Position numbers and translations under genes: made by a program
The notes under the pieces: generated by a model
Told to the model about the DNA's origin: nothing
Database searches by the model: none
Seen by the model: only the letters and a program-made list of their open reading frames with translations
Part shown: positions 13,375-25,635 of the stretch, piece after piece
Position numbering within the stretch: position 1 is the first letter of the stretch
Layout of the letters: each line of letters begins with the position of its first letter
From: Caprimulgus europaeus
Taxonomy: Eukaryota > Chordata > Aves > Caprimulgiformes > Caprimulgidae
Direction: 5' to 3'
DNA length: 64,000 nucleotides
Assembly: GCA_907165065.1 (NCBI GenBank)
Contig: OU015526.1
Location: 71,323,723 to 71,387,722 of the forward strand

Positions 13375-13380
13375 CAGGGT

Positions 13381-14797
13381 AATAAATGTCCTTATCTTCT
13401 TTTTATTATTATTATTTTTTGTTTCTTCCTTTTCCTCTTAGGGATACTTAGTCATTTCTGTCGTGTTCCAGTTTTCATCCATTTAAATAATAAAAGTACT
13501 CCAATACTTTTCACAGTTTTCCTGGATACATTGAATCCTAAAATATATCTTAGAGATTAATAGCATATCTGTAATTTTTATTGTGATGTTTTGTATTACA
13601 GATCCATAACAATTTGAATAGATTTCTTTACTGGTTCTTACATTTATTTGTCTTAGTAAACTTGTCAGTCAGTCAGTACATTACTGCAATAAGCAATTTT
13701 TTCATTCTTCCTCTGTTTCTTTCTGAAAATTCCTATTTATATTTTTTCTCTTCCTCTGTCATATCTATGGTGCTATGATTTTATCAGGAAGTTTCATTCC
13801 AAGATGGAACTTGATAACATCAATGTTTACATTGTTCTGGAAAAAGTGTCATTTGACTTGTCTCATGTTGCATGTTTGCAAAAGTTAATGCTGGGGACAC
13901 GACAATACACGTAGTGACTGTTGTCTTGTTTACAGATTATCTCCCTGAAACCTTTTTTTGGGAAAACCTATCTAAATGAAATCTCTGTCCAGATTTAATA
14001 ATTTCTATCTGCCTTCCTGCAATACAGCATTCTGAGACAAAATCTCCAGTAGCTCTATGCCTTGTTTACATTAGAGAGGAGTTCCTTTTTTCCCCCTTTA
14101 CATTTAATCATGAAACTAAGAGTTTAAAAAGAATTTTGTTACTAAGGTGTAGGGCTATGCTTTATGAAAACAATTTACCTTTATATGAAGCAAACGTGAA
14201 TAGATGAACAAAAGCCAAACTCCAAAATGGAACAATCTAGAAAAGTTTGCTTTAGTAGAAGTTTTGTAATACTATTCCTTTCACCTTCCAGGCCATTTGG
14301 ATTTTTGTACTTATTGTTGGTATAATGCTAACTTTTGAAAATCAAAATCATTTGTGTGCCAGAGCCACAAGCTTGCCAGTGATTTCTGAATCAAGTCCAA
14401 GAGTTAATCCTAACTTTAATATTTCTAATTAATTAATCTTAGCTATAACAATTATAACCTGAAAAAGATGAGATTGCTATGGTGTTCATCTGCATGTAAA
14501 TAAATCAATTTTTGCATCGCGAGTATCCTTAAAACTAGTGTCTAAAACTTACTAACACTTTAACTTGTGTCTAAATAGAAATAATTCTAAAAGAATCATT
14601 TAATACTCCAAGTAAACTTAAACCTCAAACCATGCTTAAAAGGAAAAAATACCTCAGAACACTTACCATTTTACAAAAGCCCATTTTAAGCCATTTTTGG
14701 AAAGTAAGTTTAAGAGAACCTTGAGTCAAAACAGAGTGTGGACTGGATAGAAAATGCAATGGAGCTCTACTAACTCTGAAAACTTATGTTTACCTTT
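13381..14797. other. AT-rich unassigned DNA between CR1 and an LTR
   Basis: No gene or recognisable repeat is seen between the CR1 5' edge and the 5 bp target duplication at 14798-14802. Short TAATTAATTAAT cores occur near 14430. Confidence 0.6.
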
Positions 14798-14802
14798 CTG
14801 TG
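14798..14802. repeat. Target-site duplication CTGTG, left copy
   Basis: This is identical to the five bases at 15466-15470 immediately right of the LTR. With the TG...CA ends it fixes the LTR boundaries. Confidence 0.8.
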
Positions 14803-14981
14803 TGCACTGATTATTAGCTAAGAAAGAGCTAGGTTTCTTTTTAGTATCTAGAATAGCATTGTATTTTAGTTGCAGCCTGGGATTTGTTATGAGAAAAAGG
14901 TTGATCACATACCAATGTTTTCAATTGTTGCTGAAAGTGAAAGGACTTCATGTTTTCTTGGTCTACAAGTGTAAGATCTGA

Positions 14982-14991
14982 GGGGGGGGGG
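14982..14991 (+). repeat. Poly-G run inside the ERVL LTR
   Basis: Ten consecutive G occur within the U3 part of the LTR, where this family usually has a G-rich block. Confidence 0.8.
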
Positions 14992-15386
14992 AGGAATATT
15001 TAAATTAATAAGATAAATTGGCATTTGGATATGGCAATGAGATATTCCATATCATCTAATGTCATGTTCAGTATATTAATGAAGATGTCTTCCTTTCTTG
15101 CTCTCTCTGGCTGTCTCTTGGGCTCTCGCTCTTCCAGGATTGTGGTTTCAGTTTTGGAATTGTCACTCCTCTGGGATCATTGTTCAAGAGTGGGTTGTGC
15201 CTGGTCGGCTGGTGGTAAGCAATTGCACTGTTTATTACTCATTTGCATTTTTATTATTATTATAATTGTTAATTTAATATAATTATTATTTTAACTCTTA
15301 ATTAATTTCAGTTATTGAAGTGTTCTTATCTCAACCTATGAGTCTCCTTACCCTTGCCCCTCAATTCTCTCCCCTGTCCCCTGGGT

Positions 15387-15400
15387 GGGGGGGGGGGGGG
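15387..15400 (+). repeat. Poly-G run (14 G) inside the ERVL LTR
   Basis: Fourteen consecutive G are preceded by GGGT and followed by TGGG, giving a plus-strand G-quadruplex-capable block. The family normally has a shorter G-rich block at this place near the LTR 3' end, so this is probably a local expansion. Confidence 0.85.
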
Positions 15401-15465
15401 TGGGAGAGTGAGCGAAAGGCTGTGTTTCACTGTGAGCCAAGTGCTAGTCAAGTGAAACCACCACA

Positions 15466-15470
15466 CTGTG
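15466..15470. repeat. Target-site duplication CTGTG, right copy
   Basis: This is the partner of 14798-14802. Confidence 0.8.
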
Positions 15471-18400
15471 CTACAGCAGTAAAGACAAGCTGGTGACAAA
15501 CAGGCAAAATCAATCTAGAGAAAGACAGGTTGCTCTCCTGTAAGCAGTGAATGCAAAACAACCAAATGGACAGACAGCTCTTGTCAGCGCCTCCTCTCAT
15601 AGCTTCAAAAGGTTGTGTGCTCCATAGCTGTTATTAAATTTCCATAGGCATGTTGTAAGGACACCTGGGCAAGTGTCAAACAGGATTTACCAAAAGTATG
15701 CAAGCTGTAGTCTTCAGACATGTAGAGACTGGGGTACAGCAGTAAGTCTGATGGCTAGAAGGACATGATTTTACCCAGTGACTGTCCCCATGCAACGCAG
15801 TTTACTAGGCTCAGCTAAGTTCTATTTAATATAACAAAATACATAAGACTAGCGAAGAGATGCAGGCATGCTTTAAAGCACTGAGAAAATAAAAAGATAT
15901 GACAAAAGCATGAGTGGTTACATTAAATCTAAGTGTTAAAATGACTTGTTTATTTAAAAAAAACAAATAAAATGGAAGCAATCTTTGTGAAATACATCTA
16001 AACACTGGAAGAAGCACTTTATTATAAAGATATTCTAAAATTTATAGTGCAATGCAATCAATTGAATCTGTTTCTTTACTTTATTGGATATTGGATGGAG
16101 CTTTTTCTCAATGAAGCAGCAGAAATTGTCATGACTGGCAAAAGTCAAAACAGCAAATCATTATAATAAAACTGTTGAAAAGAAGAAGAAAAAAATGTCA
16201 TTGTTGATTTATTCAGATTCTTTATGAGTAACTGAAATTTTCTCCAGTGACTATCTGATAAATGTATAAAAACATTAAGCTAATAAAAAATCCTACATAT
16301 TAAATGCAGAATAATAATTACAGCCAGATGCATTAAATTAATTAAATCTCTTCTGAATCAATTTATGTTATAATGACTGGAAGCGTGTGATTAGGGTCTC
16401 TTAAAACAGTGTTTTATCTAACTAACTGCAGTAGAGCCACAAAAGTGTTTCATCTTCTATTTTATTCTGAAAAGTTATGACAAAGAGGAATTCTTCATGT
16501 GGTCAGTTTGTTTTCTGTACTTTGTCAGTTCTTCTGTACCTTTTTTACCACCATCCTTTGATCCTTCCCATATTCTTTCCTTCTTATCTTGAGTGTCACC
16601 ATATACTTCTGTAAAAAGTCATATTTTGCTTATGGATCAATTGCTAAAATTGATTATGGACTAATCTATGTTCCTGGCATGTACAGACCAACAAAAGTGC
16701 CTCCTTGCCTCCACTCTCAATGTGTCCTGACTGTTAGAGATGGCCTCTCCACATATTGCTTTTATGCTTCCAGCTCCACATAATCTCTTTGGTGGTGGTA
16801 ATCGGTTACCATATATTTCACGAAGATGTCAATTAATCATGATATTTGATCAATATTTGTTCTGGAATCCACTTTATTCCTGTATCTGCTGCGAGATGTT
16901 CAGCAACATCAAAGCTGAGTGTTCAATTACATGTTAAATGTATTGAGCCTTTTCCAATCAGGGAATCTTCAGTGATTCTTAAAGCTGTAAAATCAAGGCA
17001 AATTTCTAAGTTAGGGGTTTTAAAAGTGGTACATAGATGTATCAATACGCACTTAGAATATATTGACTAGAAGAATTGCACTCAATGGTCTTTTTGCAGA
17101 TTTCCTGAAGAAAGGGAGTTTTATTTAGCAAAAGCTCTAGAAATGCTTAACTGGACCTTGCTTGCCAAGCTGTTTTATCCACTCAAGTAGAGCAATTGTG
17201 CACAAGTAGAAATTCCAAGGATCTCACCAGAGAAAGGACAGCAGAAGCAACGAGAGATCATATGTGGAGAGCTAACATGGTATCCTTTAATATGCACAAG
17301 AGCAATGCACGACTATTTTGAGAGACCTTTCTGTAAATCTCTGTTTGTCATGAAGGAAAAATAAATGCCAAATAAAGTCCACAGCAGGTAGGAGCAAATC
17401 TGATAATGAGAAATGACAATATAAAAATTGCATGGCTATTGTTGATTTCCTATTGCACATGATATTAAAAGTAATTTACTCACATTTTTCATTACATAAT
17501 GGTAATGATTTTATCTGTAGACCATAATTAATACATGATGGGAAGATTCCTGTGGTTAAAATGCATTAAAAGCTATCAGAGATGGAAACAAACACAGCAT
17601 GCATTTCACTTTTTTAGTTTGGTTTTTTTTTTCATTGTTTTTTCTAAGTCCAAGCAGAGAGTCTACTTTTTAGCTACATTATCTCTCAGTGTTTCAAAAC
17701 TGCCATAGCTGGTGATACTGCAGTAAGAAGCAGCATTTTTCATAAATAAAAAGCATACGACTTTGATGAAAAAGTAGACTTTGCTTTTATAGAATCAGAT
17801 TCCTTTTAAACAAGCTACTGTAAAAACATAAATATGTATGCAGAAGCAGAATGATACTTTATTTTATCACTTTATAAAAGCATAATTAGAATAAAATGTT
17901 ATTCTTTTTGTATTCTTAGTACAGATACCCTGTACTAAGTAAGGGTTTTCACTGTCACTTCATGAAGCAGTTGCACAAATACTTTAAAATTACTAGTTCC
18001 TAAGGTAATTTTTGTTTGCTTTTAGCGTTTGATTTATTTGACATGTGTGTTCATTTGGTTATTTTACAGTAACATTTTAATTTATCTTATTTTTAATTTT
18101 GCTCATCATTTGGTAAAAATACCTTGACTGGCTATCTCTTTATAACTGTGACAAACAGGTTACCTTTTCTTCCTCTTAATTTCTTAGTGCTGCACATGGT
18201 TTTCTGTCAGTATGTTTGCTTCTCACTTTATCCACTGTCAGAAATAATCAGCTCAGTGTTTCACATTTATTCAGGTGCACATAGAATCTGTACTTTGCCA
18301 TATGAATACCAAGGGATGAATCTACAGTTAAACTTTTTAAGTAAAGTAGTATAAAAAGAGCAAGACGCACTATCAAATGCTATGTTCAATCAACACCTGA

Positions 18401-19970
18401 ACAAATTCTGGTTCACTGATTCACAATTTTGGTAGACAGTCTTGTCAGTATTCAGGAGAAAATCCCATAGACACAATTGGTTTTGTTATCAAGTGGACTA
18501 AAAATATACAAATACATAAAGCAATTATTAAGCTTTTAGTAACAAATATAGGGTATTGTAAAATTTTTCTAAACAAATATTCGAAAATATTCCTCATGTT
18601 CATGTATTGTTTGAAGTAATGGATGTATACTGCATGAATACTGAACTGTTTGTAGATTTATCACTGCTTAGGACAAAAGACAAACTGTTATTTGTTAATG
18701 TAAATACAAAATTCAGGACACTTATTAGTCCTGAGACGTTTCATTCTTAGAATATTACAGTGACTGAGGAATGATCATCCCTGTTTTATTGACACGGGAA
18801 TGAGAAAGAGAGGTTAAGGCTTCAGTCCTGCACCTCTCTAAGGTACTGTTGCCAGGCCAGGGAGTTTCTTGGTTGAGTATCAAAGACTTAATTTTAGAGG
18901 AACTACATGGGATCTCAAGTAAATAATCTCACTTATATACCTTTTCAAGGTCATTCTTATATTGTTGACTTAAAAACATGGCGGAACCCTATTACTTTTA
19001 TGAATTTTATAAGTGTTAGTAACAAACAAAAATACAACAACAATATAGGTAAGAATTAATGGTCCTAAATTATATTTATCTACTAAGAATTAACCAGTGC
19101 ATTCATAAAATAAAATTTGCAATTTTAAAATCAAATTTTTAATTTAAATTGAATCAGTATTTTAATGAATGAATTATTATATCAAGCTCTCTTCTTCTAG
19201 GTCAACTTCCTATTTATTAGGACTCCATGCACATATGCCCTCTTGTGTTGGACACTTCTGTTCAAGAAATGGGATAACCTTTATTTTGGTTCACAGGAAA
19301 ATAATCACTCTGCTACCCTGGTTTTGATGTTTTCACATGCGTGATGAAAAAGGTATCTACATACAAACAGGTATGAATATGGCTTGGGTATGAGTAAATG
19401 TAGGGTATGAGTCTTAAAAAATTCAAGAAGATATTTTAATGGTTTTGTTATTAAACAAAAATATTTCAGCTGTTTTGATAGTAAACAATTTTTTTGAAAT
19501 CTCATCAATCTTTCTGGTACTTGAAAAAAACCCAGAAATGTAACTAGGCAGTGACTCAACTATATAGAAATTAAAATGTCACAAAATTCTGCATCTATCT
19601 TCTGCTCTCCCTCTTTTCCTATAGCTTGTCAATAATTTTTTGCCTAATACTGCTGAGCCCTGCTGCCAAGAATGTCTTTCCTACCACCTAAAAATTTCCT
19701 TTGACCTCTCCTACTTTTGCTGACAAAAGCTTTAAGGTGTTTCAGATACAGCTTACAGAGCAGGAAAGGTGAAAAAAGGTAACCAGTGCTAGAATTGCTT
19801 GCATTTCTGACTCAAACTTTGTGGTTTATAATGAATACATAAGGAAAACTTCCTCAACTTTCTTTTTCTTTAATTTTTTGTAAATGAAGACTTTACAGAC
19901 ATAAAGAAATTACTCTTGCTTAACATTCTTTTACAAGTTTGATGTCATCATTTAGAAATTCAAATTTGTT
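15471..19970. other. AT-rich unassigned DNA
   Basis: No exon, RNA gene or transposon was recognised. Blocks near 16.2-16.4 kb are rich in TTAATTAA-like cores and could be conserved non-coding DNA, which cannot be decided here. Confidence 0.6.
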
Positions 19971-19991
19971 CCCCCCCCCCCCCCCCCCCCC
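19971..19991 (+). repeat. Poly-C run (21 C)
   Basis: Twenty-one consecutive C are followed by GACG. This is the longest C/G homopolymer in the window and stands in AT-rich surroundings. Its length is liable to sequencing or assembly error. Confidence 0.9.
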
Positions 19992-21044
19992 GACGTTGCT
20001 CTCTCTGTGTGAAGACTACAAGTGTGATTGCTTTGGCATGGTTTGAGACTATTTATTATCCTCACTGTCAGAGTACAGCAAGATTTTAAGAGGTATAAAA
20101 GTGCTTTGAGTAAACGATGCCTTTCTTGAAGGCATCATCTCTATAGATTTCTATCAAAACAATGGTAATTGAAGCATTAGCCAAAACTGACCACTCTGTA
20201 GACATATCATCCCCCTCCACGGGTAATGAAACCTCTTATGATGTTCTAGGCTTATCACAATATTACAGTACAAAATACCAGTACACTGGAATCAGTATTG
20301 CCAACATTTTCTCTGGAAGCCCAGGTCTGTGCCCTCAAAAGTCAGCTTTTTGTTGCTTTGCTGGTACTTAAATTTCTACATGCTGTATTTAAATGCCATA
20401 CAATGATATCTTAGTTCACTAGACTTTTTTGTAATACTGGCATATAGCTTTGATATCAAGCAAATTTAAATAATTTATTTTTTAATGAATTGGGCTGTTA
20501 TGTATTAAAATCTGCCATATGAATAAACACACTGCAGCACCAGAACAATGTTTCCCTTTTTTTTAAAAAAAAAAACAACAACTAAATATGCCTACACTTG
20601 CCACTAAGAAGTGGTTTCTGCCTTGGCTTGCCAATGATAGAAAAAATTCCATATCTGAGTCTGGAACCTATCAACAGATTATCTTCCCAGGCCAGTTTGC
20701 CTGAGAAACTCTCTGATGCCTTTCAAAAGATTGGTTATGGCAGCTGGAGAGACAGTGCTGTAAAGCTGCGCAGGAGATAAGGGAAGATCAGATAAACTGG
20801 CCCTGGGATTCTGAGTTGTCCCCAGTGCCATTGCTCACTTGGTGCATAATATGAAGAGAACAGATTATTATCTTACATTGTTTGTAATGTTACTAATTTT
20901 GCAATTATTAACTTCTGACTAATATGTTAAATTTACCATTGTAACTTTTTCAGTTATTTCATTTTTCCTCATAAAAATCTATGAGAATCAAAAATGGTAC
21001 TGTGAATACTGGTTTTTGTACAAGGCTACTTAAAATGTCAAAGT
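19992..21044. other. Unassigned DNA before the duplicated segment
   Basis: The stretch contains an open frame of 69 codons at 20162-20371 with no recognisable family, and a T8A12 homopolymer junction near 20556-20575. No gene is supported. Confidence 0.55.
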
Positions 21045-21226
21045 AGGTGCTTAAAAAGATTTTGCTCACCAATATGTAACTTTTTGAGCATTCCTGTATC
21101 GCATCAGATACTTTTGCAGCAGAATGAGAAACAGATTTTTACATTCACTATTAGCTTTGGAATAATAGTGGGGAATGTGCAGGAGAAAACATTTCAATGT
21201 CTGTGTTTTGAAGTTGCAGAAGTACA
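21045..21226 (+). repeat. Local direct duplicate, copy A (~182 bp)
   Basis: This segment aligns with 22629-22816 in the same orientation. Shared blocks in order include TTTGCTCACCAATAT, TTTTGAGCATTC, AGATACTTTTGCA, TTACATTCACTATTAGC, GGATAATAGTGGG-like, CAGGAGAAAACATTT and TTTTGAAGTTGCAGAAGTA. Many substitutions and small indels separate the copies. It is either an old local duplication or two copies of an unrecognised dispersed repeat. No coding or LTR-end features are visible. Confidence 0.85.
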
Positions 21227-22628
21227 GCTTCAGAACAAAATCCAAGTAATTTATTACTTAAAAAAAAAAAAAATATTATTCTAAGAGTCTATTGTTCTTT
21301 TACCAAAGTAATTTTCAACAGGTTAGTTTAACTTTTCTCAGTTTGAACATGATCTCATTCAAAGTTATCCCAGCATGTGAGTTGCTTAAAGAATAAAATA
21401 AGACTGGCAGGGTGGGGGATACCCACAGAATGAACTATTTAAGTTCTGAAGTATAACACGTCTGAGTCTGCTAGAAAAAAGTGTATTGTAAATGTGAGAA
21501 AGTTCAGTGCTTGAATAACCATTAGAAACTGCAAAGAAATAGATTCAGAACAATGAACTGGCTCCATGGATTATTGCTAATTATCACTTGTTTCACAGCT
21601 AAGTGCATTAAATAATAGATTTGGGGAAGATAAAGTTTTTTGTATCTAGTTTAAAATAAAAGTGAAGAAAGGATTGACCCTTTCAAGAAATAGAAATCAC
21701 TGAGAAAGTGTCCGTCATTAAACTGGTAATGATGTAGGCAAATTTAGAGGATTATCTACATGAGAAACAAATCTCAAACAGATCTGTACTAATCTACTAA
21801 TTTATACCGGTATTCAATTCTGTCTTTTATTTTTAGCTTTTGTTATCTTTTGAATGTGTGTACAGCTGACAGGATGGAAACTTTTAGCTGAACTACCCGA
21901 ACCTTCCTGTCTGCCCCTCACAGGGTGAAAACGAAGATTTTGTCAATTCTGCAGATCTCCTGAAGCTGGAATCTATGCATGACTCCTTTACCCACACTTG
22001 TTCCACAGCAGGGTAATTGGGAACTCATTAATGTTCCTTAGGAGAACGATTTCCAAACTGAAACCACTCCAAAAAGCAGGATATCTGATTAATAAGTCAG
22101 TGACAGATGTCTTGTATGAATGCTGTGAATCAGGTTGAAACTGAGGTAAAATGTACGAGTGTTCCTTTCTCTAGCCTAAACCCACAGAGACATTTGTGGA
22201 ACAGATCAAATAACCATAATGAATTTTGGTCCCAAATTGAAGTGTGATACACTTAAAGTTCCTTCTAATGATTTGCATGTGAAGATGGTTGGTTATATAA
22301 TTTTAGATTTATGCTGCTACCTACTTCACATTGAAAATCCATAGTAACAACATAATTTAGTTATGCTTTAGCTTTAAAGCCTTTATTTAAACAGAACGAG
22401 AATAAATAACAGGTAGTCATTTCCCCATTACATCTTTGTTTTACTGAAATAAATTATCTTTGTAAGAAAGTTTAGAAGATCATCAATTTTAGGACGTGGT
22501 GATGCCTACATCTTCTACTCTGTGAAGGTTTGCTTTCTATCAGCAGGCAGAGCTAACCATATACGCAGCAAATTTGTTGGTTAAATGGTGGCTGTCAAAT
22601 ATGGTGTCAGACCAGTGGGCAGCCTCAT
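21227..22628. other. Unassigned DNA between the two duplicates
   Basis: AT-rich sequence with an A13 run near 21261. No gene, RNA or known repeat was recognised. Confidence 0.55.
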
Positions 22629-22816
22629 AGGTGTTTAACAAGACTTTGCTCACCAATATCTAATATTTTGAGCATTCATCTATCATGAGATACTTTTGCA
22701 ACAGAATGACTTACAAGAAACCAACCGTTACATTCACTATTAGCATTGGGATAATAGTGGGAAATGCTCAGGAGAAAACATTTAAATGACTGTATTTTGA
22801 AGTTGCAGAAGTATAA
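22629..22816 (+). repeat. Local direct duplicate, copy B (~188 bp)
   Basis: This is the partner of 21045-21226, about 1.58 kb downstream. It has an extra ~8 bp around 22707-22720 and lacks the sequence that follows copy A beyond GCAGAAGTA, so homology ends at about 22816. Confidence 0.85.
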
Positions 22817-23431
22817 TTTAATATACAGTATAATAATGCACCCTCACTGCTGACCCGCAGGCTTCTCACCTGGCAGCAGGCTCTTCATGCCATGAAGCAC
22901 AGAAAAGCAGGCACACAGGGCTGCCCTCCTGCTTGACGTTCCTCCCATAGAAAACACAGGGAGGTCTTGGCTGTTTATTTATTTCTCCCGTGCCACGAAG
23001 GAAACAAAACCATATTGGTCTCATTTCAATTGGTCTCTACATAGTCATTTTCCACTCAGAAAACAAAATTGCAGTGCCATTTTTTGTGCAGTGTTCTAAT
23101 GTAAATGATTTGCCTTTCTCAGCCTCTCTTTTCCCGCTCTCTGTGACATGTAGCATAAAAAGAAGTAGTTAAAATTCAAATAAAAAATATTTTGCATTTG
23201 CACTACAAATCTGTACTAACTTTCTCACTGGAGTCAGCATTTGAAATGTAAATTTCATGTAATCTGGATGATTTTTGAAATAAAATCCAGTTATTTATTC
23301 TGTGTAATCCTTTACATCATATTTTAAAACAACATTCTTCTAATTGTTTAGCTCCTAATCTGAGTCACCCTACAGGTTGATAGTTAATATAGTAATTGTT
23401 AGTACAAATACATTTTAGAATCACTAAAACA
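22817..23431. other. Unassigned DNA, locally GC-richer
   Basis: A GC-richer block at about 22845-22960 stands out from the AT-rich background, but no open frame or family is recognised. No transposon ends were found before the target duplication at 23432. Confidence 0.5.
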
Positions 23432-23437
23432 TATGGG
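23432..23437. repeat. Target-site duplication TATGGG, left copy
   Basis: This is identical to 23815-23820 and flanks the minus-strand LTR. Confidence 0.88.
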
Positions 23438-23507
23438 TGTCATGGGCTTATCAGGCGAGCGAGAAATGAACTACTCGCACATCTATGAGATGCAAGTTCA
23501 AATCCAC

Positions 23508-23513
23508 TTTATT
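23508..23513 (-). terminator. LTR polyadenylation signal AATAAA
   Basis: AATAAA lies on the minus strand inside the solo LTR, downstream of its TATATA box. It sits in the same CTGATAATAAA context as in the sister LTR at 30818-30823. Confidence 0.8.
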
Positions 23514-23530
23514 ATCAGAAAGCTGCTTGT

Positions 23531-23536
23531 TATATA
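23531..23536 (-). promoter_or_regulatory. LTR TATA box
   Basis: TATATA occurs in the context GGGTATATAAC on the minus strand. It matches the position of TATATA in the sister LTR at 30795-30800. Confidence 0.75.
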
Positions 23537-23814
23537 CCCCTTTGAGTTCCGTATATGTGTCCATGCACCAAGCATGCTACAAAACTAATTATTATTGGTT
23601 ACTAGCTACTGTTCACACTCTGACCCCTCAGTCCTAATGGTTCGTTCTTATCTCGGTTCCACGTCCAACTTCCTTGTACTCTTGTCGCAACATCCTGTTT
23701 TCCAGCTTACTTTAACCAAAAAGACATTCTTTACATAGCTCACATAACTTCACACAGTCAAGCTAAGGATCTAACTCTGCATACTCATGCAGTAGTACAG
23801 CTAAAGCCCCAACA

Positions 23815-23820
23815 TATGGG
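23815..23820. repeat. Target-site duplication TATGGG, right copy
   Basis: This is the partner of 23432-23437. Confidence 0.88.
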
Positions 23821-24739
23821 TTTCCATTTGACTCATGTACACACATCCAGAATTATTTGTCAGTCACCCTCTATATTTAAGTCACAATGAGAACAATGAA
23901 ATACAGAAAACAATGCCTTTAATGTATATTAGGCCTTAGGAAAGCAGAATCTGAATATATTAATCACAACCTCAAAATATGAAAGCTTTGCGTCATAGTC
24001 TTGCAGCTATATTTTCTTCTTCCTAGCACAGAATCCGTAGTACAAAAATACAGTAAAAAAAAGAAGATGTATTAATATATGTGTGTGTTTGTGCATATGA
24101 GAAAGTGTTTTCCTCACAGTTTCTTCATTATTTTTACCATTATTTTTTGTGTAATAGGATGACACAAAAGATAGGCCTTCATTACCAAGGGAGGTCAGCT
24201 TGATTCGTAAAAGGAAATTGATGGCATTTGCATCAGTTTTTGCAAATGGTTTAAATCATGGCAGGGTGAAAATAAAGATGAATACAATGCTTGCAAAGTC
24301 AAGACTGGCTATGTTAACATGTTAGCATTTGTAAAAACCTGTTGAATTTGCATGAGAAAATAGTGTACAAAGAAAAATGTGATGAGTACTGTGCACTTTT
24401 CTCCTTTCAATTCCCAAAGAGATACTGTCTTTCTTTGCTTAACTGGTTCACCCCGGCCATGAGTTGCCCCAGAGACCAGTGTTGATTTGATATGACAGTA
24501 AGTCTAAATTGAGTGAGCAGTTTCTTAGAATGCCACTGGAAATAATAATAATTATAAACTCTATAAAGGTTTGAATGGTGCTGAAACACAGAACAAGACT
24601 GAAATCTCAGTTCCTTGTTTAGTTCACTTTACACTCTTGTAACTGCAGCCCAGTTTGCAAAAAAAGATAATTAATGATAATTTTTCCCTACTTTTAATTG
24701 TTCATAATATAGGCTGTTTGAGACAAAGCTTTCTACACC
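23821..24739. other. AT-rich unassigned DNA between LTR and CR1
   Basis: No gene or repeat family is recognised. Confidence 0.55.
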
Positions 24740-25424
24740 TTTCTCGCAGAGAAGGACCTGGGGGTATTGGTTGACAGCTGGATGAACCTGAGCCAGGAGT
24801 GTGCTCTGGTGGTCAAGGCGACCAACAGCATCCTGGCCTGTATCAGAAATAGCGTGGCCAGCAGGAGTAGGGAAGTGATTGTGCCCTGCAGTCTGCACTG
24901 GTGGGGCCAGAACCTCGAGTACTGTGTTCAGTTCTGGGTCCCTCACTACAGGAAAGACATTGAGGTGCTGGAGTAGGTCAAAAGAAGGGCCATGAAGCTG
25001 GTGAAGGGCCTGGAGAACAAGTCTTACGAGGAGAGGCTGAGGGAACTGTGGTTGTTTAGTCTGGAGAAAAGGAGGCTGAGGTGAAACCTTCTCGCTCTCT
25101 ACAACTGCCTGAAAGGAGGTTGTAGAGAGGTGAGAGTCAGCCTCTTCTCCCAGGTAACAAGCAATAGAATGAGAGGAAATGGCCTCAAGTTGCTCCAGGG
25201 AGGTTTAGCTTGGATATTAGGAAAAACTTCTTTACCAGAAGTTAGTCAAACATTGGCATAGGCTGCCCAGGACAGTGGTGGAGTCACCTTCCCTGGTAGT
25301 ATTTAAAAGATGGGTAGATGTGGCGCTTAGGGACATGGCTTAGAGGTGTAATTGGTAATGTTAGGTTTATGGTTGGGCTTGGTGATCTTAAAGGTCTTTT
25401 CTAACCACTATGATTCTGTGATTC
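24740..25424 (+). mobile_element. CR1 LINE, 5'-truncated 3' end, plus strand
   Basis: About 685 bp of a CR1 covers the last part of ORF2 and the 3' UTR. The start matches the EKDLGVLVD block. The 24767-24976 open stretch then covers [25 protein letters not shown] and LEYCVQFW-type C-terminal sequence before a TAG. Downstream, the GCTCTCTACAACTGCCTGAAAGG and GGCTGCCCAGG blocks are standard CR1 sequence, ending in GATTCTGTGATTC at 25411-25424. The reverse transcriptase is missing through 5' truncation, the usual outcome of incomplete target-primed reverse transcription. Stops and frame changes show that it is dead. Confidence 0.93.
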
Positions 25425-25635
25425 ACATCTTCATGTACAGTCTTGGATATTGATTAGAGTAACAGCCTGGAAGGACAATTACTATGTAAATAATAATATT
25501 CAAAGGAAATATTGCTACAACTGCTTTATATAGAAAGCACTCATTTCATGATGATTGGCAGCACAGTGCTATCATAAAATAAATTATGATGAGTGAAGAA
25601 AAATGAAAGTTAATAACATACATAATAACATTATT
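25425..25635. other. Short AT-rich spacer
   Basis: Sequence between the CR1 tail and the pentanucleotide array. Nothing was recognised. Confidence 0.5.

Larger units (their letters stand above)
10451..13380 (-). mobile_element. CR1 LINE, near full-length second ORF, minus strand
   Basis: This is the longest retrotransposon in the window. Its 3' end lies at the left: three tandem CACAGAAT-type octamers (10453-10476), the reverse complement of the avian CR1 tail ATTCTGTG. Reading leftwards from 13374 the order is apurinic-type endonuclease, linker, reverse transcriptase, C-terminal domain, then a short 3' UTR, as in CR1 ORF2. I see no ORF1-like protein, so it is 5'-truncated close to the start of ORF2. 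The coding sequence switches frame at least five times and is therefore a fossil. The 5' edge is uncertain by some tens of bases because the junction at ~13380 has no clear boundary signal. No target-site duplication was recognised, which is usual for CR1. Confidence 0.95.
14803..15465 (+). mobile_element. ERVL-type solo LTR with 5 bp target duplication
   Basis: A 663 bp element begins TGCACTG and ends CCACCACA. It is flanked by perfect 5 bp duplications CTGTG at 14798-14802 and 15466-15470. Internal blocks match the very common avian ERVL-type LTR: the GATATTCCATATCAT stretch near 15040, TGTGCCTGGTCGGC near 15197, AAGCAATTGCACTG, an ATT-rich block at 15245-15300, TTATCTCAACC near 15330, and the CCCCTGG plus poly-G block before the GAGTGAGCG segment. 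The 5 bp duplication fits ERVL. No retroviral genes adjoin it, so it is a solo LTR left by recombination between two LTRs. It is old: the U3 part is heavily diverged from what I know of the family. Confidence 0.85.
23438..23814 (-). mobile_element. Endogenous retrovirus solo LTR, minus strand, 6 bp TSD
   Basis: A 377 bp element is flanked by perfect 6 bp duplications TATGGG (23432-23437 and 23815-23820). Read on the minus strand it begins TGTTGGGGC and ends CATGACA. It carries a TATATA box (minus, 23531-23536) and an AATAAA signal (minus, 23508-23513) about 20 bases apart, then a CGCTCGCC block near the 3' end. The same ends, TATA box, CTGATAATAAA motif and CGCTCGCC block occur in the plus-strand LTR at 30482-30890, so the two belong to one family. 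A 6 bp duplication suggests a class II (ERVK-like) retrovirus. There are no internal genes, so this is a solo LTR. Confidence 0.92.
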
